Source: JAMIFN01 sp035906235 (GTDB taxonomy: Bacteria > Pseudomonadota > Gammaproteobacteria > Burkholderiales > Burkholderiaceae_C). From it: DNA of 10,505 bases. Location of the stretch: assembly GCA_035906235.1 (NCBI GenBank), contig JAMIFN010000037.1, positions 1-10,505 on the forward strand, read 5' to 3'. Within the stretch, counting starts at the first letter, position 1. Each line of letters opens with the position of its first letter. Both the position numbers and the translations under genes were made by a program. Under the pieces are notes generated by a model. That model had not been told where the DNA came from, ran no database searches, and saw only the letters and a program-made list of their open reading frames with translations. This document shows positions 5,971-10,505 of this stretch, in pieces.

Positions 5971-6765
5971 TTATGCAAAATCTGCGGCCACGCTGGGCGC
6001 GGGGTAATGAAAATGCACAGGTCCCTCGCTTCGCGCGTGGATGAACTGCTGTACCAGCGGATCATCATTGGCACGCACCTCGGCGGGGCTGCCTTGTGCG
6101 GCGATGCGGCCATTAGCCAAGATAATGACTTGGTCAGCAATAGCGAAGGTCTCATCCAAATCATGACTAACGACGATGCTGGTCAGTCCTAGGCTGTCAT
6201 TGAGGTCGCGAATCAAGCGTGCAGCCGTGCCTAAAGAGATGGGGTCTAAGCCCGCAAAAGGTTCGTCGTAGAGCACCAGCTCGGGGTCGAGGGCAATGGC
6301 ACGCGCTAGCGCCACGCGCCTGGCCATGCCGCCAGAAATTTCGCTGGGTTTGAGATCTCGTGCTCCGCGCAACCCCACGGCGTTGAGCTTCATCAGCACG
6401 ATATCGCGGATCAGCGCCTCGGGCAAATCGGTCAGTTCGCGCAGCGGGAAGGCGACATTTTCAAACACGCTCAAATCTGAAAACAAGGCGCCGTGCTGAA
6501 ACAAAATCCCCATACGGCGGCGCGTGGCGTAGAGCCGCGCCGTGTCTGCCCAGGTGATGTCTTGGCCGTCAAATTCATAATGGCCGCTACCCGCTTGAAT
6601 CAAACCACCGAGCAGACGCAGTACCGTGGTTTTGCCACCACCAGACGCACCCATGATGGCCGTGACTTGGCCACGGGGTACGGTGAGGCTGATGCCATCC
6701 AAAATGGGGCGCGAGTCATAAGCAAAGCGCACCTCTTGAAGCCGAATAAGGACAGAGGAAGACAT
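5971..6765 (-). CDS. mlaF: Mla phospholipid ABC transporter ATP-binding protein MlaF
   Basis: Predicted 264-residue cytoplasmic ATPase of the Mla lipid transporter. All ABC motifs are intact: Walker A GASGGGKT (39-46), Q-loop Q90, signature ISGGM (143-147), Walker B LVLYDE (163-168) with catalytic E168, D-loop AGLDP and switch H201 in VVSHD. The segment LFQHGALFSDLSVFENVAFPLRE matches MlaF/Mkl-type ATPases. ATG 6765 was chosen because MSSSVLIRLQEVRFAY is a normal N-terminus; an in-frame upstream extension to 6843 adds an unconserved hydrophobic stretch and lies in the divergent spacer. The ribosome binding site is weak. It is the first gene of the operon mlaF-mlaE-mlaD-mlaA. A minus-strand TTGACA at 6824-6819 is a possible -35, but no matching -10 is evident. 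Confidence 0.96.
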   Translation of the reverse strand: MSSSVLIRLQEVRFAYDSRPILDGISLTVPRGQVTAIMGASGGGKTTVLRLLGGLIQAGSGHYEFDGQDITWADTARLYATRRRMGILFQHGALFSDLSVFENVAFPLRELTDLPEALIRDIVLMKLNAVGLRGARDLKPSEISGGMARRVALARAIALDPELVLYDEPFAGLDPISLGTAARLIRDLNDSLGLTSIVVSHDLDETFAIADQVIILANGRIAAQGSPAEVRANDDPLVQQFIHARSEGPVHFHYPAPSVAADFA

Positions 6766-6945
6766 AGAAATAGGATAAAAGGCGGGATTAACAGCAAGGC
6801 TCTCAAGTGTAAGGGCAGTGTCAAAAAAATGTGTAAGCAGCATTCCTGGTGGTTATCATGCGTTTGGCATTTTTAGGGGCTATCCTTTTTGTCGATCGCA
6901 AAGTATCACTTCAAGCATCAATTTCAGCATCAACAGGAGCAAGAC

Positions 6946-7809
6946 ATGGGTTTATTGAACGGAAAAATCTGTTTGGTCACCGGCGCTAGCCGTGGCGTGG
7001 GCAAGGGCATCGCTTTGGGCTTGGCGCAAGCGGGCGCTACCGTGTATGTCACGGCGCGCAGCGGCGCGCAAACCCAGGGCGGGCATTTGCCTGGTACTTT
7101 GCAGCAGACCGTGGCCGAAATCGACGCCTTGGGCGGCAAGGGCGTCGGCGTGGTGTGCGATATGGGCGATGACGCGCAAATCGCCGCGCTGTGCCAACGC
7201 CTCAACCAAGAGCAAGGCGGCTTGGATATCTTGGTCAATTGCGCCATCGCCTTGCCTGAGGACATCGTCAGCCCCGTCCCCTTTTGGGAAAAATCTTTTG
7301 CCCAAGTGGATATGCTGACCGTGGGCTTGCGCTCTAACTATGTCATGGCCTATCACGCCGCGCCTTTGTTGATCAAAAACCAAGGCATGATGGCCAGCAT
7401 TTCCTCGCCAGGCAGCCGTTGCTATATGCACGGCCCCGCTTATGGTGCAGGCAAAGCGGGTACCGACAAAATGACGCACGACATGGCGCATGATTTCAAG
7501 CCCCATAGCGTGACGGCTGTGGGTTTGTGGCCAGGCGTGGTGCGCACCGAGCGCCTGCAGGCGCTCAAAGCCGCCGACCCCAATATGTACCAAAATGTCG
7601 CCGGCATCAGCGAATCGGCCATGTTACAAGGCCAAGTTTTGGCAGCTTTGTATGCCGACCCAGGCCGCCATGATGAAACGGGCAAGGCTTTCTACACCGC
7701 CGATTTGGCTAGCCGCTATGGTTTGCTCGACGACGATGGCAAAGCGCCCACTTCGCCAGCAGGCATGTTTGGCCCGACCACCGAGTTCTCGCCCATCGTC
7801 ATCAATTGA
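6946..7809 (+). CDS. Short-chain dehydrogenase/reductase, DHRS1-like
   Basis: Predicted 287-residue classical-type SDR oxidoreductase using NAD(H) or NADP(H); the substrate is unknown. The Rossmann cofactor motif is TGASRGVGKG (12-21). The catalytic residues are a serine in SISSPGS (S153 or S154), Tyr166 and Lys170 of YGAGK. The usual NNAG structural motif reads NCAI at 98-101. The blocks VPFWEKSF, VGLRSNYVMAYHAAPLL and LWPGVVRTE are characteristic of the DHRS1-like subgroup. Start at ATG 6946, with AGGAG at 6935-6939 six bases ahead; an in-frame TTG at 6889 is a poor alternative. The gene stands alone: divergent from mlaF, convergent with glnE. The upstream 180-base spacer holds a near-palindrome at 6888-6902, and no confident promoter was found. 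Confidence 0.9.
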   Translation: MGLLNGKICLVTGASRGVGKGIALGLAQAGATVYVTARSGAQTQGGHLPGTLQQTVAEIDALGGKGVGVVCDMGDDAQIAALCQRLNQEQGGLDILVNCAIALPEDIVSPVPFWEKSFAQVDMLTVGLRSNYVMAYHAAPLLIKNQGMMASISSPGSRCYMHGPAYGAGKAGTDKMTHDMAHDFKPHSVTAVGLWPGVVRTERLQALKAADPNMYQNVAGISESAMLQGQVLAALYADPGRHDETGKAFYTADLASRYGLLDDDGKAPTSPAGMFGPTTEFSPIVIN

Positions 7810-7826
7810 TGCGCTCTTAAAAAAGG

Positions 7827-7857
7827 AGCTGCTCGGGCAGGTTTGGCGGTATAAAAC
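7827..7857 (+). repeat. Dispersed 31-base intergenic repeat, copy B
   Basis: Ungapped match of 26 of 31 bases to copy A at 32-62. It begins 17 bases after the SDR stop codon and reads in the same sense as that gene. The internal CTGC/GCAG mini-stem is kept with loop TCGG, but the following T-run is only three bases, so it is a poor terminator by itself. Confidence 0.65.
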
Positions 7858-7880
7858 GAAGATTTGGTACTTAAAAATGC

Positions 7881-7964
7881 ATGGATTCCCGTTTGCACGG
7901 GAATGACGAAGCCCAATCAACCAGACCCCACTACTTCGTCATTCCCGCGTAGGCGGGAATCCAT
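7881..7964. repeat. Inverted pair of ATTCCCG..CGGGAAT hairpin repeats
   Basis: Bases 7881-7910 and 7935-7964 are 30-base elements in inverted orientation, identical at 26 of 30 positions with all mismatches in the central loop. Each is also a hairpin: ATTCCCG-TTTGCA-CGGGAAT (7885-7904) and ATTCCCGC-GTAG-GCGGGAAT (7941-7960), flanked by GGATTCCC and GAATGACGAA. Sequences of this form recur in intergenic regions of many betaproteobacteria and resemble the Neisseria dRS3 type. Together the pair can form either two small hairpins or one 30-bp imperfect stem with a 24-base loop. No transposase is nearby and I see no target-site duplication. Confidence 0.8.
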
Positions 7965-8003
7965 CAGCCGAACACCCAAGGTCAAACTGCAAAGCCTGGG
8001 CAA

Positions 8004-8034
8004 CAGCGGGGTTAGCTACGCTAGCAGGCCGCTG
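8004..8034. repeat. Small imperfect hairpin in the SDR/glnE spacer
   Basis: CAGCGG (8004-8009) pairs with CCGCTG (8029-8034), and inside it GCTA (8015-8018) pairs with TAGC (8022-8025), separated by an asymmetric internal loop. There is no T-tract. It could be structural RNA, part of a larger degraded repeat, or chance. Confidence 0.3.
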
Positions 8035-8055
8035 GCATGACGGATAAAGGGTTTT

Positions 8056-8083
8056 GTCATTCCACAGCCTTTGAGCTGGAATC
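8056..8083. repeat. Degenerate ATTCC-type hairpin repeat
   Basis: GTCATTCCA at 8056-8064 faces TGGAAT at 8077-8082, with inner CAGC (8065-8068) and GCTG (8075-8078) offering an alternative register. It begins with the same GTCATTCC as the 7935-7964 element, so it looks like a diverged third member of that family. Confidence 0.5.
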
Positions 8084-8108
8084 TCGGCATCGCCACATCA
8101 AAAATATG

Positions 8109-8148
8109 AGCTTCTCAGGCAGGTTTTGCGGCCTAAAACGCCGAAAAC
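8109..8148 (+). repeat. Dispersed 31-40 base intergenic repeat, copy C
   Basis: Ungapped match of 28 of 31 bases to copy A at 32-62, extending to 35 of 40 bases. As with copy A, it lies just downstream of a minus-strand gene (4 bases beyond the glnE stop) and reads antisense to it. One base of the internal mini-stem is changed (CTTC against GCAG), which breaks the pairing seen in copies A and B. Confidence 0.7.
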
Positions 8149-8152
8149 TTGC

Positions 8153-10505
8153 TTATTTTTCCGTGCCTTCTTCAAATACATAAGCCCATAGTGCGGCGAT
8201 GGCGGCTTGTTCGCTGGCCATTTGCGCCTTGGGCATGTGGGTGGGGCGTTCGTCTAAACGCGCTTTGTGCTGAAAACGGCGCAGTTCGCGGTAGGCATCA
8301 GCTGCCAATTGCCCCATGGGTGCGGGCAATAGGCTGGCGTTTTGCGCTGCTAAGAGCAGGGCGATATTGCCGCTGTTGGGAATGAGGGCAGGTTGGGTTT
8401 TGGCGTGTGCCAGCACTAAATACTGCACGGCAAATTCGCAGTCAATCATGCCGCCCGCACTGTGTTTGACATCAAACACATCGGGCGGGGCTTTATTGGC
8501 CTGTGCCATGCGCTGACGCATCTGGCTGATTTCTTGGCGCAGTGCGGGCAAATCGCGCGGGGCGCTGAGTACGGTTTGGCGCACGGCCTCAAACTGCGCG
8601 GCCAAATCGACGCTACCCCAAATAAAGCGTGCCCGCGTCATGGCTTGGTGCTCCCAAGTCCAAGCGGTGTTGCTGCCGCGCTGGGCTTGGTAGTCGGCAT
8701 AGGCGGAAAAAGCGGTGATCAGCAGGCCTGAGCTGCCATTGGGGCGCAGCGCCATATCGATTTCAAATAAATCGCCAGCGGCAGTTTTGGCGGTCATCCA
8801 GTTGATGAATTTGCGCACGAAGGCGGCGTAAATCTCGCCCGCGCGTTCGTGCCCGTCGTCATAGACAAACACAATATCCAGGTCGCTGCCATAGCCCAGC
8901 TCTTTGCCACCCAATTTACCGTAGGCGATGATGCCCAGCGCAGGGGTTTCTTGGTGCTTTTGCCGTAGGCTGCGCCAACACCAATCGATGCTGATGCCAA
9001 CGATAGTGTCAGCCAAAAGGCTGAGGTCGTCGGCCACTTGTTCCACGCTGATAACGCCCTCGACATCGCGTGCCAGGGTGCGAAAAACCTCAGCGTGGTG
9101 AGCGCGACGCAACACATTAAGCAGGGTTTCTTCGTCGTCTTGCCCTGCCGCCTGCAAGGCCTCGTAGCGGCGGCGCAGATCGCTTTGTAATTGCTGGGCG
9201 TTAAAGCGCTGTTGCAGCATGTTTTGCCCAGCCAGCTCGTCGATCAGCTCGGGGTGGCGCTGCAGATAGCGTGCCGGCCAGCGCGCCGCACCCAGCAGGC
9301 GCAGCAGGCGCTCGAGCACCGAGGGGCGCTCTTGCAGCAGCGCCAAATAGCTGGGGTGGCGCAGCAGCAGTACGATCCAATCGAGAAAGCGAGAGACTGC
9401 CAGCACCTCAGTTTTGCCGCTCTGCAGCCAGTGGGCGGTGCGTTGGCAAATGCGCAGCAGTCGGGTGCGAGCAGCATCGTGCAGGTGTTCGACTTTGGGG
9501 TTTTGTGCAAAGGTATTGAGTTGGGAGCTTAAGGCGCTGTAGGCGGCGCGGGTCTCGGGGGGGACATGGGGTGCATTGCGCTCGGCATCAGCCACCAAAG
9601 CCAGAATTTCGCCCCATTCGGGGGCGGTTTGTTTGCCCGCCTGACTATGCTCTTGCCCTGTCGCCCCGCCCAGAAGTTGTTCAAACTCGGCTGCAACAAG
9701 TTGGCGGTGTTGCTCTAATTGGGCAAAAAAGGCTGCGCTATCGGTAAAACCCATGCTTTGGGCAATCCACAGGGCATCGGTCTCGCTTTTGGGGCAGGTA
9801 TGGGTTTGCACATCGTCTAAATACTGAATGCGGTGCTCGACCTGGCGTAAAAAGCCGTAAGCCTGCATCAGCGCTTGGCAGGTGTGATCGGGCATCAGCC
9901 CAGCGCGTTGCAGGGCAGGCAGCGCCTGTAGGGTGGCACGCACGCGCAGTTCGGCAAATTGGCCACCACGCACGACTTGCAGCAGTTGTGCGGTGAATTC
10001 GATCTCGCGGATGCCGCCTTGCCCGACTTTGACATCGCACTCGCGTTCGCTTTTGCCAATGCTGCGTTGTGCAGCCTGGCTGCGGATTTGGGCATGCAAT
10101 TGGCGCAGGGCTTCAAACACGCCGTAATCAAGGTGGCGGCGAAAAACAAAGGGGATGACCACATCGGTGAGCGCCTGGGTGCGGGTTTTGTCGCGTTCTG
10201 GCCAGCACCAGGCAGCGCGGCTTTTCAGCCAGGCAAAGCGCTCCCATTCTCGGCCTTGCAACAAAAAGTATTCCTCCAGTGCCGCCAGCGAAATCGCTGC
10301 TGGACCCGAGTTGCCGTTGGGCCGCAGCGCCAAATCGACGCGAAAGACCTGCCCGTGGTCTTGCGCCTCGGCAATCGTGGTGCTGATGATGCGCACCAGC
10401 TTGTTGAAATATTCTTGGTTGCTGATGATTTCGCGTCCAGCGCTGTTGCCGTGGGTCTGTCCCTCGCCCTCGTACACAAAAATGATGTCGATATCGCTGG
10501 AGGCG
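8153..10505 (-). CDS. glnE: Bifunctional glutamine synthetase adenylyltransferase/adenylyl-removing enzyme (5' end outside window)
   Basis: 783 C-terminal residues of GlnE, which adenylylates glutamine synthetase (inactivating it) and removes the AMP, under PII (GlnB) control, so setting ammonia assimilation. The frame is open to the right edge (last full codon ends at 10504). The full protein is usually about 900-950 residues, so roughly 130-150 N-terminal residues are missing. Both nucleotidyltransferase halves are visible. The N-terminal adenylyl-removing half has SSDIDIIFVYEGEG at the edge, FRVDLALRPNGNSGP, then VGQGGIREIEFTAQ (about 9995-10027). The C-terminal adenylylating half has AYGKLGGKELGYGSDLDIVF (about 8865-8930), then FEIDMALRPNGSSG and VKHSAGGMIDCEFAVQY (about 8420-8470). 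The aspartate pairs of both active sites are present. The GTG near 10477 is internal, not the start. It is convergent with the SDR gene across a repeat-rich spacer. Confidence 0.96.
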   Translation of the reverse strand, partial: ASSDIDIIFVYEGEGQTHGNSAGREIISNQEYFNKLVRIISTTIAEAQDHGQVFRVDLALRPNGNSGPAAISLAALEEYFLLQGREWERFAWLKSRAAWCWPERDKTRTQALTDVVIPFVFRRHLDYGVFEALRQLHAQIRSQAAQRSIGKSERECDVKVGQGGIREIEFTAQLLQVVRGGQFAELRVRATLQALPALQRAGLMPDHTCQALMQAYGFLRQVEHRIQYLDDVQTHTCPKSETDALWIAQSMGFTDSAAFFAQLEQHRQLVAAEFEQLLGGATGQEHSQAGKQTAPEWGEILALVADAERNAPHVPPETRAAYSALSSQLNTFAQNPKVEHLHDAARTRLLRICQRTAHWLQSGKTEVLAVSRFLDWIVLLLRHPSYLALLQERPSVLERLLRLLGAARWPARYLQRHPELIDELAGQNMLQQRFNAQQLQSDLRRRYEALQAAGQDDEETLLNVLRRAHHAEVFRTLARDVEGVISVEQVADDLSLLADTIVGISIDWCWRSLRQKHQETPALGIIAYGKLGGKELGYGSDLDIVFVYDDGHERAGEIYAAFVRKFINWMTAKTAAGDLFEIDMALRPNGSSGLLITAFSAYADYQAQRGSNTAWTWEHQAMTRARFIWGSVDLAAQFEAVRQTVLSAPRDLPALRQEISQMRQRMAQANKAPPDVFDVKHSAGGMIDCEFAVQYLVLAHAKTQPALIPNSGNIALLLAAQNASLLPAPMGQLAADAYRELRRFQHKARLDERPTHMPKAQMASEQAAIAALWAYVFEEGTEK

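Larger units (their letters stand above)
7810..8152. other. Repeat-rich non-coding spacer between convergent SDR and glnE
   Basis: This 343-base stretch carries no plausible gene. In order it holds: dispersed repeat copy B (7827-7857), an inverted pair of ATTCCCG hairpins (7881-7910 and 7935-7964), a small hairpin (8004-8034), a degenerate third ATTCC hairpin (8056-8083) and dispersed repeat copy C (8109-8148). Copies B and C are in direct orientation and bracket the hairpin cluster with 251 bases between them. No T-tract terminator is evident for either flanking gene, so the structured repeats may do that job. Confidence 0.75.

Noticed and set aside
6766..6843. N-terminal extension of mlaF to 6843
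   Set aside because: The 26 added residues do not resemble an ABC ATPase N-terminus; MSSSVLIRL at 6765 fits the family.
6889..6945. Upstream TTG start for the SDR (19 extra residues)
   Set aside because: The extra residues are His/Gln-rich and unconserved, and the AGGAG at 6935-6939 points to the ATG at 6946.
6952..7593. 213-codon minus-strand frame opposite the SDR gene
   Set aside because: It mirrors the SDR coding sequence; the composition (many His, Ala, Gln) is typical of a shadow frame in G+C-rich DNA.
7881..7964. Complete MITE or insertion sequence
   Set aside because: No target-site duplication and no transposase frame; the arms match a common intergenic hairpin type better than an IS end.
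7881..8083. CRISPR array in the repeat-rich spacer
   Set aside because: The elements are few, inverted relative to one another, unevenly spaced and of different families; there are no regular spacers or cas genes.
10225..10479. GTG near 10477 as the start of glnE
   Set aside because: The frame stays open to the window edge and continues with the conserved SSDID motif of the adenylyl-removing domain, so the true start is outside the window.

Overview
This window is an ordinary chromosomal stretch from a betaproteobacterium, most likely order Burkholderiales and plausibly family Comamonadaceae. The evidence is protein character (MlaE, MltB, MnmE and GlnE all read like beta-proteobacterial members), mlaA sitting inside the mlaFED operon, and intergenic repeats that resemble ones I associate with that family. 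Base composition is moderately G+C-rich and even across the genes. No transposase, phage, CRISPR, toxin-antitoxin or defence gene is visible, and no rRNA or tRNA.

Layout. 1-98: intergenic, with the first copy of a short dispersed repeat. 99-1915 (minus): mnmE, the tRNA U34 modification GTPase, followed by a YbaN/DUF454 inner-membrane protein gene 8 nt downstream of its stop. 2009-3097 (plus): mltB, a secreted lytic transglycosylase transcribed divergently from mnmE. 3098-3593 (plus): rplS (ribosomal protein L19) with its own likely -10 box and a leader carrying a strong hairpin. 3611-3641: a bidirectional intrinsic terminator between convergent rplS and mlaA. 6765 down to 3678 (minus): a compact mlaF-mlaE-mlaD-mlaA operon for outer-membrane phospholipid transport, with mlaC and mlaB not present downstream. 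6946-7809 (plus): a DHRS1-like short-chain dehydrogenase/reductase. 7810-8152: a 343-base non-coding convergent spacer filled with repeats and hairpins. 8153-10505 (minus): most of glnE, the glutamine synthetase adenylyltransferase/adenylyl-removing enzyme, running off the right edge.

How the genes relate. The four mla genes encode one machine: MlaA is the outer-membrane lipoprotein end, and MlaF, MlaE and MlaD are the inner-membrane ABC transporter. The other genes are housekeeping functions with no obvious shared pathway: tRNA modification, peptidoglycan turnover, ribosome and nitrogen control. I found no convincing undescribed system. The points most worth a second look are the rplS leader (hairpin plus a small frame whose stop overlaps the rplS start), the Mla operon without mlaC/mlaB, and a 31-base repeat present three times just beyond gene 3' ends.
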